Source: Planktomarina sp.
Lineage (GTDB): Bacteria > Pseudomonadota > Alphaproteobacteria > Rhodobacterales > Rhodobacteraceae
NCBI GenBank assembly: GCA_020630015.1
Contig: JAHDCF010000021.1
Coordinates: 1-45,231, forward strand
Length of the DNA: 45,231 bases
Reading direction: 5' to 3'
The notes below the pieces were generated by a model. The model made no database searches, had not been told where the DNA came from, and was given only the letters and a program-made list of their open reading frames with translations. Of the stretch, positions 9,230 through 18,566 are shown piece after piece (the first letter of the stretch is position 1; each line of letters begins with the position of its first letter). The position numbers were made by a program, and so were the translations under genes.

Positions 9230-10486
9230 ATGTCATCTACCTCATCTGTTTTGGGGCTGCCTTATATTCAGCAAAACCAAGCGCAAAAACATATCACCCA
9301 TAATGAAGCTTTGCGGGTCTTGGATAAGATTACGCAATTGGTTGTGCAGGATCGGTTTGCATCTGCGCCGCCGGCAAACCCTGTTCAGGGGGAAACATAT
9401 ATTGTTGGCCCAACACCCACGGGCGATTGGGTTGGCCATGAGGATGCCATTGCCACATTTGAAGATGCGGCTTGGGTCTTTGTTGTGCCTAAGCCTGGAT
9501 GGCGGGCGCATGTTTTGGCGCATAACGCCCAAGTTGTTTTTGAAGATGGGGCCGGGTGGCAAACCCCTGATTTGGGACAGTTTGATAAGGTTGGGGTGAA
9601 TACGTCGGCCGATACCACAAATAGACTGGCCGTGGCGTCAGACGCCAGTTTGTTCACCCATGTGGGCGAAGACCATCAATTGAAGGTTAATAAAGCCGCT
9701 TCCGCAGATACAGCCAGTTTGATGTTTCAAACGGGGTTTTCGGGCCGTGCGGAAATGGGCACAATCGGGTCGGATGATTTTGGGATAAAGGTCAGCGCAG
9801 ATGGGGCTGATTGGGCTTCTGTTTTGCAAGCGAATGCAACCACCGGCCATGTAACTTTTCCATCTGATGTGACACTTGATGGGGCTGTTGCGGGGCAATC
9901 CGTGCAAAATGGCTTTCATGATACGACTGTGGGAAAGCTTCTTAAGGTTGGGGCTTTTGGTTGGGGGGTGCTTAACAATAATTTACCGACGACACCTTTG
10001 AACCAAGCATTGTCATCCGGTGTTCATAAATTTTCGGCGGTAGATTCTGATAAACCGATAGCATCGGGAGGCGCAGTTCTTGTTATTCGATATGCGCATC
10101 TTTGGGTGAATCAAATTGCCTTTGCCCCCACAGCAAATGAAATGTGGTTACGGTATACAAAGAACAATGGTGCCGTTTGGAGCGATTGGGTCCCATTAAC
10201 ACCTTTTGGTCGTACAAATGCGAATGGACGCTATACCCGTTTCACGGATGGTTCCATGACCTGTCAAACGCAAAGACAATCTTCAAACGCGGGGCCTGCA
10301 ACATGGGTGTTCCCATCAGGTTTTGGATCCACCAATACATCGGTTCATGTGAGCGCCGTCCACAGCGCCCCTGCCATCGCCGTTGTTGATACCATTGGTC
10401 TGACATCTTGCGATTTTTCTGTCTATGATTTGAACGGAGCGCGGATCACTGCGGATGTTACAATCACTGCAACAGGGGAATGGTGA
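9230..10486 (+). CDS. DUF2793 protein with pyocin-knob-like C-terminus
   Basis: The predicted 418 residues open with GLPYIQQNQAQKHITHNEAL. This is the hallmark of DUF2793, a module common in Rhodobacterales phage- and GTA-related or surface proteins. The DUF2793 part, about residues 5-115, is rich in Trp and Gly (GDWVGHEDAIATFEDAAW, PKPGWRA). The C-terminal half resembles phage tail-fibre and pyocin tips. In particular, NEMWLRYTKNNGAVWSDWVPL at about 305-325 fits the pyocin-knob pattern. An upstream TTG start at 9194 is possible, but ATG 9230 puts the start 9 codons before the conserved motif. There is no signal peptide, so how it reaches its target is unclear. The gene stands alone between manB and manC on the opposite strand. 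Function unknown; glycan binding is inference. Confidence 0.8.
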   Translation: MSSTSSVLGLPYIQQNQAQKHITHNEALRVLDKITQLVVQDRFASAPPANPVQGETYIVGPTPTGDWVGHEDAIATFEDAAWVFVVPKPGWRAHVLAHNAQVVFEDGAGWQTPDLGQFDKVGVNTSADTTNRLAVASDASLFTHVGEDHQLKVNKAASADTASLMFQTGFSGRAEMGTIGSDDFGIKVSADGADWASVLQANATTGHVTFPSDVTLDGAVAGQSVQNGFHDTTVGKLLKVGAFGWGVLNNNLPTTPLNQALSSGVHKFSAVDSDKPIASGGAVLVIRYAHLWVNQIAFAPTANEMWLRYTKNNGAVWSDWVPLTPFGRTNANGRYTRFTDGSMTCQTQRQSSNAGPATWVFPSGFGSTNTSVHVSAVHSAPAIAVVDTIGLTSCDFSVYDLNGARITADVTITATGEW

Positions 10487-10508
10487 TCCCCTGCGCGTAA
10501 GAAAAATG

Positions 10509-10536
10509 GCTCACACCATCATGTGGTGATGTGAGC
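10509..10536. terminator. Bidirectional terminator-like hairpin
   Basis: GCTCACA (10509-10515) pairs with TGTGAGC (10530-10536), with an inner CCA/TGG pair and a small bulge. On the minus strand it is followed by CATTTTTCTT, a T-rich tract expected for intrinsic termination of the manC transcript. On the plus strand the tail is weaker (TATTTAC). It sits between the convergent stops at 10486 and 10559. Confidence 0.6.
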
Positions 10537-10558
10537 TATTTACGGAAAGTCGGTGGTT

Positions 10559-11971
10559 TTAAGTTCGCGCGTAAACGTCCTCATACCGGATGATGTCATC
10601 TTCACCCAGGTATGCGCCCGTTTGTACTTCGATTAAAACCATGGGGACTTTGCCCGGGTTTTCCATGCGGTGCACTGCCCCCAAGGGAATATAGACTGAT
10701 TGGTTTTCGCCCAACAGCTTGATTTCATCGTCCACCGTTACCCGGGCAGTTCCGGCCACCACAATCCAATGCTCTGATCTATGCACATGGCTTTGCAAAC
10801 TCAGGGCTGCACCGGGATGTACATGAATGCGTTTCACCTGAAACCGATCGGACAGGATCAAAGTTTCAAACCAGCCCCAAGGGCGGTGATCGACGGGGAA
10901 TTGCACGGCCTGTTTGGCCCCGCGCGATTTCAGGGTCTGCACCGCTGTTTTTACGTTTTGGCTGTCAGACATATCTGCCACCATCACCGCATCACGCATG
11001 GCCACCGCCACCACATTTTTCAGGCCGATGCCCACCAATTCGATCTCATCACTTTCAGATCGCAACAGCGTATTTTCACAATCAAAGGCGGTGGTGTGAT
11101 CGGTCAAGGCATTGCCTTGATCATCTTGGCCAGATTCCTGCCAAACCGCTTCCCAACTGCCCAGATCGGACCATTGCCCGTCAAAGCGCACAACGCTGAC
11201 GTTGTCTGCCTTTTCCATCACGGCATAATCGATAGAAATATCTGGCACCTTGGCCCATGCATCTGGGTCGATGCGGGTAAAATTCAGATCGTCTTTGGCT
11301 TGGGTCATGGCAGTTTTAACGGCGGCCAAAACCTCTGGTGCGTGCGCTTTGAACGCAGCAACCATCACATCTGCGCGGGCCAAGAACACACCTGCATTCC
11401 ACAGATACCGCTTGTCAGCCAACAGATCCTTGGCGGTGGCTGTATCCGGCTTTTCGATGAAACGTTCCAATTTCATCACATGGGGATGGGTTTCCATCCC
11501 ACTTTCCAGCCAACCAAACCCGGTTTCTGGGCGGGTAGGTGCGATCCCAAAGGTCACGATCTGCCCATCATTGGCAGCAGCAGCCCCAGCTGTGACAGCG
11601 CTGCGAAACGCCTCTGGATCAGTGATTGCATGGTCCGAGGGAACCAACAGCATCAAAGCATCTGGATTACTTTTTGCCAGCATCAGGGCCGCGGCTGCGG
11701 CTGCGGGGGCCGTGTTGCGCCCCTCTGGTTCGATGAGGATGCCTTGGGGATTTATCCCACAGGTCTCAAGCTGTTCGCCGACGATAAATCTGAATGCATC
11801 CCCTGTGACCAACAAAGGATCTTCAAACCCGTCTCCTGAAAACCGTTTGGCTGAGGCTTGAAACAGGCTTTCATCCCCTAAAATAGACGCAAATTGCTTT
11901 GGAAAGCTTTTGCGAGACAGAGGCCAAAGGCGCGTGCCAGAGCCGCCACAGAGAAGAACGGGGGTGATCAT
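10559..11971 (-). CDS. manC: Mannose-1-phosphate guanylyltransferase / mannose-6-phosphate isomerase
   Basis: This bifunctional type II enzyme forms GDP-mannose and can isomerise fructose-6-P to mannose-6-P. The 470-residue length matches AlgA/ManC/WbpW. The N-terminal nucleotidyltransferase has PVLLCGGSGTRLWPLSRKSF at 4-23, and FIEKPDTATA near 170 is the sugar-binding motif. The isomerase half is a cupin at about 365-465 with RPWGWFETL and HVHPGAALSLQSHVHRSEHW, which carries the metal-binding His residues. The product feeds gmd and fcl (16432-18475). It lies 15 bases downstream of the sulfotransferase gene 11987-12892 on the same strand and ends at the hairpin at 10509-10536. Confidence 0.95.
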   Translation of the reverse strand: MITPVLLCGGSGTRLWPLSRKSFPKQFASILGDESLFQASAKRFSGDGFEDPLLVTGDAFRFIVGEQLETCGINPQGILIEPEGRNTAPAAAAAALMLAKSNPDALMLLVPSDHAITDPEAFRSAVTAGAAAANDGQIVTFGIAPTRPETGFGWLESGMETHPHVMKLERFIEKPDTATAKDLLADKRYLWNAGVFLARADVMVAAFKAHAPEVLAAVKTAMTQAKDDLNFTRIDPDAWAKVPDISIDYAVMEKADNVSVVRFDGQWSDLGSWEAVWQESGQDDQGNALTDHTTAFDCENTLLRSESDEIELVGIGLKNVVAVAMRDAVMVADMSDSQNVKTAVQTLKSRGAKQAVQFPVDHRPWGWFETLILSDRFQVKRIHVHPGAALSLQSHVHRSEHWIVVAGTARVTVDDEIKLLGENQSVYIPLGAVHRMENPGKVPMVLIEVQTGAYLGEDDIIRYEDVYART

Positions 11972-11986
11972 GAAACCATAATCCTT

Positions 11987-12892
11987 TTATGTAGTAGAGT
12001 GATATAGACCATGACAGATATCGTACAGATATCCATCCCAACTCGTAAACGCGTTATAAAGATCTGTTTGACTGTCGCTTAGGTGTTCAAGGGCGTTTTG
12101 TAGCGTTAAACCATCGCTTGCTGCATTTTCTCGGACATCATGTTTTTCTGAGATGAATCCCTTTTTCAATAAACGATCTTGAAAATCTTCAAATTCTTCA
12201 GTGAAGCCGTATGTGAAATTTTCACGTAAGATATTTGATAAGGCAGCTCTCAAAAGAGTGGGTTCATGTGATAGGCTTGGTACACCTGTTTTTCCGGCCA
12301 ATTGTCTGATTTGCCCGTTGTCTATTGCAGGTCGCAACGTCGTCTCATCACGGGCAAATTCCAGAAACTCTCCGAAAGATGGGTTTTTGGCGACCAATGT
12401 TTTGTGAATTGGGTTGCTTACATCGCGTAGCAAGTAGCGGTAAAAGCTGTAAATGCGTTCCCCGGGTTTGCGTAAAACGCATACGTATTGTGGGGATTGA
12501 GGGATCCGTTCGTGGGTTCCATATGGTAAATGACCAAAGATGAGTTTTAGTTGCTTTATCTGTGGGGCTGTCAATGTTTTGAGCTGATCTACGGACCCTT
12601 CATTGACTGTGACATATTCTTTCTTTTCATACTGTGCGGTCAGTAATTTGGTCAGACTTGTCCCTGCTGTTTTGGGAATGTGAAGGTGGATCAGAACCTG
12701 ATCTTTTGTAGCCGTTTTTTGCCGCGGAACCAAATTTGCTTTTCTGTGAAATTCCGGGGAAGCCAGAAACGTGTCACGCATTGCGTCCACAGTTTCAATG
12801 TTGCGGATCATGCGCTCTACTTCCTCGGAATTTGGGAAGCGCTGTAAAAACATCCGATAGCCAAAAGAGACTTCCTCTGCAGTAAGTGTCAT
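11987..12892 (-). CDS. Sulfotransferase with N-terminal DUF4214-like segment
   Basis: This 301-residue protein has two parts. Residues 1-50 (FGYRMFLQRFPNSEEVE then FLASPEFH) look like one half-unit of a DUF4214 repeat. From about 67, VLIHLHIPKTAGTSLTKLL is the PAPS-binding loop of the sulfotransferase-2/heparan-sulfate 2-O type family (HIPKTAGTS). VLRKPGERIYSFYRYLLR near 160 is the 3'-phosphate-binding part. It would sulfate a sugar of the polysaccharide in the cytoplasm. A good ribosome site (AAAGGA) precedes the ATG at 12892. It sits in the same minus-strand run as manC and the FkbM methyltransferase. The acceptor sugar is unknown. Confidence is high for the fold and lower for true sulfate transfer. 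Confidence 0.85.
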   Translation of the reverse strand: MTLTAEEVSFGYRMFLQRFPNSEEVERMIRNIETVDAMRDTFLASPEFHRKANLVPRQKTATKDQVLIHLHIPKTAGTSLTKLLTAQYEKKEYVTVNEGSVDQLKTLTAPQIKQLKLIFGHLPYGTHERIPQSPQYVCVLRKPGERIYSFYRYLLRDVSNPIHKTLVAKNPSFGEFLEFARDETTLRPAIDNGQIRQLAGKTGVPSLSHEPTLLRAALSNILRENFTYGFTEEFEDFQDRLLKKGFISEKHDVRENAASDGLTLQNALEHLSDSQTDLYNAFTSWDGYLYDICHGLYHSTT

Positions 12893-12959
12893 TACCGCTG
12901 TCCTTTATCGTATTGGGTAAAAGCAATTACCCTACGTAATATATGTGGTTTCAAAAAAA

Positions 12960-13856
12960 TCATGTTAGGTCTGGATTGCCCCATAATTGTACACCGTCAA
13001 TTCCTGTGACAGGGCGCCCATTTGTTAAAGGGGCAATCACAGGTCTGTCCATTTCAAGGCGCCATCCCAACCCTAAAAACAGCTCTTGAAGTGCCCCTTC
13101 GATGACGCGGCTGTGGGTGCCAATAAGGACCCGACGTACATATTTTGACATTTGGTCTTGATTTCCCTTGGCGTAGTCAAGTTCTGCGCCTTGAATATCG
13201 ATATGCAGCAAATCGATAATGTTTTTAGACCCAAGGGTTTCAAGTGTATAACAATCTAACACTTGCTTGCTGGGGTCTTTGCGGGCAGATTTTAATGTCT
13301 CATTGTCGGGAAAGAAGATAGCTTCGCCCCCCCAAGCGGCACTGCCTGCCTCTGGATTTGGGAAAATGGCATGCCCAGGTTGCGCGGCTGCAATGCCGTG
13401 CGTAAGGGTATATTGTGATGGATCGAACCCATTGAGTGCCAATGTGCTGGCAGCATTTTGTAGATGATTTGGATCACCTTCCACACCGATTAATTCGACT
13501 CTAAGACCTAAAGCGCGGGCTGCGACACCCATATTGACCAGCCAACACCCCCAGCCACATCCCAGTTCTACAATCCGGTATGTTTCCTTCGCTAAAGCGA
13601 CCGTTCGAAGGGCGGCCGCCCATTCAGCAATATCAGCATGCCAGTTGCCAGGAATGGGCAACCCTTCAACCTGTCCGGTCATGGGCCCCAAGATGGGGGG
13701 GAATATTTTGGGCTCCACTTGGGCGCCTAAAAAGTTGGTGACGGCTGTTGGGTTTGGCGGTGGATTTTGAACGTGAAACTGATGAAGTAATGCGAGTGCA
13801 TCGAACTCACAATAGTAATGGAAAAGTGCGTCCATTGGGGGGCGAGTCTCACTCAT
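12960..13856 (-). CDS. FkbM-type SAM-dependent methyltransferase
   Basis: The 298-residue protein carries the SAM-binding motif I YRIVELGCGWGCWLVNMG near residue 93. Motif II follows as ELIGVEGDPNHLQNAASTLALNG, and LLHIDIQGAELDYAKG near 215 is the post-motif Asp characteristic of FkbM proteins (usually IDVEGAE). These enzymes methylate sugar hydroxyls in glycans. Here it could put O-methyl caps or decorations on the polysaccharide. The start overlaps the stop of the upstream 849-residue glycosyltransferase by 4 bases (ATGA, 13853-13856), indicating translational coupling. The N-terminal 90 residues are not recognised. Confidence 0.85.
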   Translation of the reverse strand: MSETRPPMDALFHYYCEFDALALLHQFHVQNPPPNPTAVTNFLGAQVEPKIFPPILGPMTGQVEGLPIPGNWHADIAEWAAALRTVALAKETYRIVELGCGWGCWLVNMGVAARALGLRVELIGVEGDPNHLQNAASTLALNGFDPSQYTLTHGIAAAQPGHAIFPNPEAGSAAWGGEAIFFPDNETLKSARKDPSKQVLDCYTLETLGSKNIIDLLHIDIQGAELDYAKGNQDQMSKYVRRVLIGTHSRVIEGALQELFLGLGWRLEMDRPVIAPLTNGRPVTGIDGVQLWGNPDLT

Positions 13857-16402
13857 AACGTTCTCAATATTTCTTTAATGCGAGTACCATATCGCTTTGA
13901 GATTGCTTTTGCAGAGAAGTTTTTGCGGATGTAATTTTGGGCCGCTTTTGCTTTTTGTAACCGTTTTTTCGGATTGTCATAGGCCGCCCGCAATTGTTGG
14001 GCTGCATGGTCAACAGAGGGTTCAACCCACATCGATCCATTGCGTACAAAAATATATTCCCCAAGTTGCAAACGTGATGGGGTACTTTCTACCAACCATG
14101 CGGTTTTGTCAGAGCAGAAGTCCATATTTCCGGAATAGGCGGTGCAGACAACGGGGACCCCAAGATTCATGGCTTCGATCATGCCAAAGCCCCAACCTTC
14201 GGATTTGTGCAAAGAAATATAACAATCACACCCGGCCTTAAGGCGTAACAGATCATTATATGTTAAGGTTTCGTTCAATACGACAATGCGGGAATCTTTG
14301 GATGTAATGGCATCGACTTGATCCCATAAACGCATTTGTACGGTGTCAAAAACGCTGTCACGGTTTTGCGTTTTTACAATCAAACGAGCCTCTGGAACGC
14401 CCTCAAAGGCCTTTTGAAAGGCTTGAAGAACGGCCACAGGGTTTTTGCGTTGAACAAATGAAAAACTATCGAAGGCTACCAGGCAGACATAGTTTTGCGT
14501 GTTGAACAGGAATTTTCCATTTACGAAATCTCGAGCGTCTTTTTTTGAAATGTCTGGGATGTCTTCGTAACACATGCCCACATTGATGACAGGTTTGCCA
14601 TTTGAATCTGGGGTATAAATTTCAACACCATACTCTGTTGAAACCCAAATTTCATCCAGCATATCCATGCCAAGGTAGTGGCAATAGGCAGGGCGATCGA
14701 GCTCCCAAAAGAAATATCCGATGTTGTATCGGTCTGAGAATACATCGGGCTGATAGGCAAATGCGAGTGGTATGGATTCTGCATTCAAATGAATGATGTT
14801 AATTTTTGAAGGCCCATACTCTTCTATCATTGTGTCAGAGCTAAACCCTTCTGGAGCAGGGTTATCTAAATCAAAATCAACGCCTCGGACACTGAGATCT
14901 GTTTCTCGCAGAATACTTGCAGACAAACGTGTGGCTTGCCCTAAGCCAGAGGCTTTGGCCAAGGGACCTATAAGTTGGACATCTACCTCTGTTCCTGTCT
15001 CTGGTCTGGGCATTGCCGCTGCCTCAAAACGATGCCCTTCTTGGCTGCGTGTCAAAAATTTAAGACTTGTGAGATCAAATTCTTTTTGACGTAAAACATG
15101 TGCAAATTGTGCTTTGGTTATTCGATCATACGGGGGGTCTATCTTATCTTTCATGGTTTCAACCGCACACATGGCTGAGATGAATTTAGATAAGTCAGAT
15201 CCGCCTTCTTGAGTATCATCCAGTAGTTTTTCCAAGATTTGATGTGGGATATATCTTAGAAGATCTGGGCGATTCACAGCTTTGATAAGCATGGTTAAGG
15301 CCAGGTTTTTGCGGCCTTCATCTGTCCCGGGATTCAAAAAATGCAAGGCGGGTGTTTGATTGAAAAACCGTTCAGTAAAATAACTGAGTGGATATGCATC
15401 CAAGCGCCGTGAAGGGTGCACACCACGTAACATATCCGCAAAACGATCTGGGACGAGGCAATCTTCGAAATAGAGATGCGGACAATCCTGATGGGCCCAC
15501 CAAAACAATGTGTTAAGGTAGCTATCCCGATCATTCAGATTTGTGTTGGCCAATAAATCTGGACGGCCCGCAAGGCGCCACCACATGATCCGACTGATGG
15601 CATTTTTCTGCCCCCCCATAACCAAAGGGGAATTCAGGTATTCCAATGTGTCCGCCGACAAAGGTATGCGGCGTTTTTCTTGCGAACGATAAGCGGTAAG
15701 GTACCAAAACAAGAAACGGTCCGCTACTTCCAAGCCGGGTGCGACATCATAGTTTTCATCCATTCTGTAGCGGTAGCGAACATAATCCATATAAGCAGGT
15801 TGCCCACTTTGGGGAACGTCCGGCAGGATGGGTGCGGTGCTGAACATTTTCTCGTGAATTTTCAGCGGGGCGGGTTCAAAAGGTTTTGGCGCTTGGACAT
15901 CTTGAGGGAGGGCCTGCAAAAGATTAAGCAAATCAATCAAGTCGCCGTTTATGGCATGCCGTAGTAGGGTATTATCACTTTTTCCGAGGGTCGTTTGGCT
16001 TGTCGTTTCGACATGGGCTGATCCCAAAACAACGTCTTTGGCTCCCAGCACCTTTACCGTAATGTCTTTGCCGTGTTCAGCCAGCTTATTTTTAATTTCT
16101 CCGGTGACTAAGAATTCATATCCACAAATAGCATCATAACCTAAGGCCGCTCTTACATCGTCTCGGCGCTGGTTGGCTTCTGCTGTCCCCACCAACAGAT
16201 CACCGGCAAAGAAACCAACTTGTATGCGCCCTTCTTGACTGCGTCTGTCAATGACCCAGCCCCGTAAAACCCCATCAGTGGCGATCCCCTCTACATATCC
16301 TTGATATGGGCCTTTTCGGTTCCCAACGTTGAGCCGTTGTGCCAAAGGCCTCAAGCGCGTTTTAAGAGCTTGAGGCAATGGAATATTGCTGGGCTTCATC
16401 AT
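13853..16402 (-). CDS. Large GT4-type glycosyltransferase with N-terminal beta module
   Basis: The 849-residue protein has three parts. Residues about 35-115 (GYVEGIATDGVLRGWVIDRR, then GTAEANQRRDDVRAALGYD) form a small beta-rich module of the kind found on many polysaccharide-locus enzymes. Its GW.D and A..R.DV positions are conserved. A middle part, 150-470, is unassigned and helical. The C-terminal GT-B domain, about 475-849, contains IGYFFWELDRPAY, then VVLNETLTYNDLLRLKAGCDCYISLHKSEGWGFGMIEAM, where EGWGFGMIE is the GT4 E-x7-E donor-binding motif. It is the first gene of a minus-strand run that continues with the coupled methyltransferase. Two ATG codons lie in tandem at 16402 and 16399; either could be used. 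Donor and acceptor are unknown. Confidence 0.87.
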   Translation of the reverse strand: MMKPSNIPLPQALKTRLRPLAQRLNVGNRKGPYQGYVEGIATDGVLRGWVIDRRSQEGRIQVGFFAGDLLVGTAEANQRRDDVRAALGYDAICGYEFLVTGEIKNKLAEHGKDITVKVLGAKDVVLGSAHVETTSQTTLGKSDNTLLRHAINGDLIDLLNLLQALPQDVQAPKPFEPAPLKIHEKMFSTAPILPDVPQSGQPAYMDYVRYRYRMDENYDVAPGLEVADRFLFWYLTAYRSQEKRRIPLSADTLEYLNSPLVMGGQKNAISRIMWWRLAGRPDLLANTNLNDRDSYLNTLFWWAHQDCPHLYFEDCLVPDRFADMLRGVHPSRRLDAYPLSYFTERFFNQTPALHFLNPGTDEGRKNLALTMLIKAVNRPDLLRYIPHQILEKLLDDTQEGGSDLSKFISAMCAVETMKDKIDPPYDRITKAQFAHVLRQKEFDLTSLKFLTRSQEGHRFEAAAMPRPETGTEVDVQLIGPLAKASGLGQATRLSASILRETDLSVRGVDFDLDNPAPEGFSSDTMIEEYGPSKINIIHLNAESIPLAFAYQPDVFSDRYNIGYFFWELDRPAYCHYLGMDMLDEIWVSTEYGVEIYTPDSNGKPVINVGMCYEDIPDISKKDARDFVNGKFLFNTQNYVCLVAFDSFSFVQRKNPVAVLQAFQKAFEGVPEARLIVKTQNRDSVFDTVQMRLWDQVDAITSKDSRIVVLNETLTYNDLLRLKAGCDCYISLHKSEGWGFGMIEAMNLGVPVVCTAYSGNMDFCSDKTAWLVESTPSRLQLGEYIFVRNGSMWVEPSVDHAAQQLRAAYDNPKKRLQKAKAAQNYIRKNFSAKAISKRYGTRIKEILRTL

Positions 16403-16431
16403 GCCTGGCTTTCTGTTTGTATTATCCTGTC

Positions 16432-17445
16432 TTAGGAAAGGTTGTCGTAATCTGCCTTTGCCATCATGCTTGCCAGTTCACGAACGTCGACGGAGGCTGT
16501 CCACCCTAAGGCTTTTTGTGCCTTCGACGGATCCCCGATTAACAGATCAACTTCTGCAGGCCGGAAGAATTTTTCACTGATTTCAATGATGCGCTTACCT
16601 GTATTCGCGTCCACGGCAACTTCATTAATGCCTTCGCCATCCCACTCAGGCTTCATGTCCAAGGCTTCGGCGGCGAAGGTGACAAAATCACGAATTGTAG
16701 TGGTTTCACCGGTTGCCAAAACATAGTCATCAGCTTGGTCCTGCTGCAACATTGCCCACATGCCTTTGACATAATCGCCGGCAAAACCCCAATCCCGTTT
16801 GGCGTTGAGATTACCTAATACAACGGGGTCATCACTGCCATGTGCGATTTTTGCCAATGCCATTGTAATCTTGCGGGTTACAAATTCTTTGCCACGCAGA
16901 GGACTTTCATGATTGAACAGAATGCCGCACGAAGCGTGCATGTCAAAACTTTCACGGTAGTTAGTTGTAATATAGTGGCCATACACCTTTGCCACCCCAT
17001 AGGGAGAGCGGGGATAGAAGCGCGTTGTTTCAGACTGAGGCACTTCCTGTACCAACCCGTACATTTCAGATGTAGACGCCTGGTAGAAGCGAGTATGTGG
17101 TGAAATTGTGCGCAATGTGTCCAAGATTCGCGCAACACCCACACCATTTACATCCGCAGCATAAATTGGCTGGTCCCATGAAGATCCCACAAAACTTTGC
17201 GCCGCAAGGTTGTAGAATTCATCATATTCACCATCGCGTATGATCCGAAAAATGTTATTGCCTTCTGACAAATCAAACTCATGAAGATGAACATCTTTTT
17301 CAACACCTAACTGTTCCAAACGTACGGTTTCAGGTTGAGATATTCTACGAACACCGCCGTGCACTTCATAGCCTTTTTCAAGAAGGAATTGGCTGAGATA
17401 GGCGCCATCTTGCCCTGTGATCCCTGTGATGAATGCTTTTTTCAT
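16432..17445 (-). CDS. gmd: GDP-mannose 4,6-dehydratase
   Basis: This enzyme converts GDP-D-mannose to GDP-4-keto-6-deoxymannose, the first step to GDP-L-fucose. About 337 residues of extended SDR fold: ITGITGQDGAYLSQFLLEKG at the N-terminus (NADP loop), STSEMYG near 125 and the catalytic YGVAK near 150. RFYPRSPYG just before it is a strong GMD marker. The frame is open to 17481, but ATG 17445 has an AAGG ribosome site and places the start directly before the Rossmann strand, so it is chosen. It lies upstream of the 849-residue glycosyltransferase gene (29-base gap) and downstream of fcl on the same strand. Confidence 0.95.
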   Translation of the reverse strand: MKKAFITGITGQDGAYLSQFLLEKGYEVHGGVRRISQPETVRLEQLGVEKDVHLHEFDLSEGNNIFRIIRDGEYDEFYNLAAQSFVGSSWDQPIYAADVNGVGVARILDTLRTISPHTRFYQASTSEMYGLVQEVPQSETTRFYPRSPYGVAKVYGHYITTNYRESFDMHASCGILFNHESPLRGKEFVTRKITMALAKIAHGSDDPVVLGNLNAKRDWGFAGDYVKGMWAMLQQDQADDYVLATGETTTIRDFVTFAAEALDMKPEWDGEGINEVAVDANTGKRIIEISEKFFRPAEVDLLIGDPSKAQKALGWTASVDVRELASMMAKADYDNLS

Positions 17446-17548
17446 TTGCGTTAACCTTCGTTTTCGCCTGCCTGATGACAAGTGAGATTTAAGTTTACAA
17501 TGTGATAGAGATGCGCGGGCACGTCTTTAACATTGCGATTGTATGAAT

Positions 17549-18475
17549 TTAATTTTCGACGTGTTCAAGAAACCATTCGTATGTTTGCATAAGGCCATCA
17601 CGTAATTCGATGGAGGGGGTCCATCCAATTGCGCGCAGCTTAGATGCAGACATCAATTTTCTGGGCGTCCCATCCGGTTTATCAAGATCATGACGCAAGT
17701 CTCCCTCAAGGCCCACTACCTCCATGACGAGTTTAGCAACATCTGAAATGGATAAGTCGGTGCCACTGCCAATGTTGATATGTTCCATATCTTCATAGTT
17801 GTTAAGAACATAAACAGCAGCATCGGCAAGATCGTCTACGTGCAAAAATTCACGTAATGGGGTGCCGGTTCCCCAAATTTCCATACCATTTTCGCCGGCC
17901 TTCTTGGCGCGATGGGCTTTGCGCATCAGCGCGGGGATGACGTGGCTGGTCTCAAGGTTGAAGTTATCATGTGGTCCATACAGATTTGTTGGCATGGCTG
18001 AGACAAAACGTGCGCCATATTGCTTCATGTAGGCTTGGCACAACTTTATCCCTGCGATTTTCGCAATGGCATACCATTCGTTGGTCGGCTCAAGAGGACC
18101 CGTTAAAAGCGCATCTTCCGTGATTGGCTGATCTGCAAGTTTTGGATAAATACAAGACGATCCCAGAAACAGTAGTTTTTCGACACCGTGGTCATAACTG
18201 TTGCGAATAACATTGTTCTGAATGGCCAGATTTTCGTAAAGGAAGTCAACAGGGTATGTGTCATTGGCCAAAATACCGCCAACCTTGGCGGCGGCCAAGA
18301 CAACCATATCGGGTTTGTTATCACCCACCCATTCTGCAACGGCGGCGTTATCGGTCAAGTCGCAGTCCTGGCGGGACACGGTTAGAATATCACAATCATC
18401 TTGTTGAAGGCGTCGAACAATGGCTGATCCCACCATTCCACGATGACCCGCAACCCATATCTTTTTATTATTCAA
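17549..18475 (-). CDS. fcl: GDP-L-fucose synthase
   Basis: This bifunctional epimerase/reductase turns the Gmd product into GDP-L-fucose. The 308 residues begin with KIWVAGHRGMVGSAIVRRL (NADP loop). They include LFLGSSCIYPKLADQPI near 103 and YAIAKIAGIKL near 135 with the catalytic Tyr and Lys; the length matches WcaG/Fcl. The only reasonable start is a TTG at 18475, preceded by GAGGG at a normal distance; no in-frame ATG exists nearby. It is followed by gmd after a 103-base gap, so the two may share a transcript although a second promoter is possible. With manB and manC it completes a GDP-L-fucose route inside the window. Confidence 0.94.
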   Translation of the reverse strand: MNNKKIWVAGHRGMVGSAIVRRLQQDDCDILTVSRQDCDLTDNAAVAEWVGDNKPDMVVLAAAKVGGILANDTYPVDFLYENLAIQNNVIRNSYDHGVEKLLFLGSSCIYPKLADQPITEDALLTGPLEPTNEWYAIAKIAGIKLCQAYMKQYGARFVSAMPTNLYGPHDNFNLETSHVIPALMRKAHRAKKAGENGMEIWGTGTPLREFLHVDDLADAAVYVLNNYEDMEHINIGSGTDLSISDVAKLVMEVVGLEGDLRHDLDKPDGTPRKLMSASKLRAIGWTPSIELRDGLMQTYEWFLEHVEN

Positions 18476-18566
18476 CGAATGACCCTCATCAAATTAACTT
18501 TGCGCGCTTCCTATCGAAAGTGTTTCAAAGTTACAAAGCGATTTTGTGGGGGAGCTCAGACTAAAC

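Noticed and set aside
10781-11839. Long plus-strand open frame opposite manC (352 codons)
   Set aside because: It lies wholly antisense to a clear manC with all family motifs; its translation has His/Cys-rich low-complexity text without any domain. Shadow of codon bias.
12915-12932. Inverted repeat GGGTAA/TTACCC between methyltransferase and sulfotransferase genes
   Set aside because: Only six-base arms and no T-run or clear promoter relation; chance cannot be excluded.
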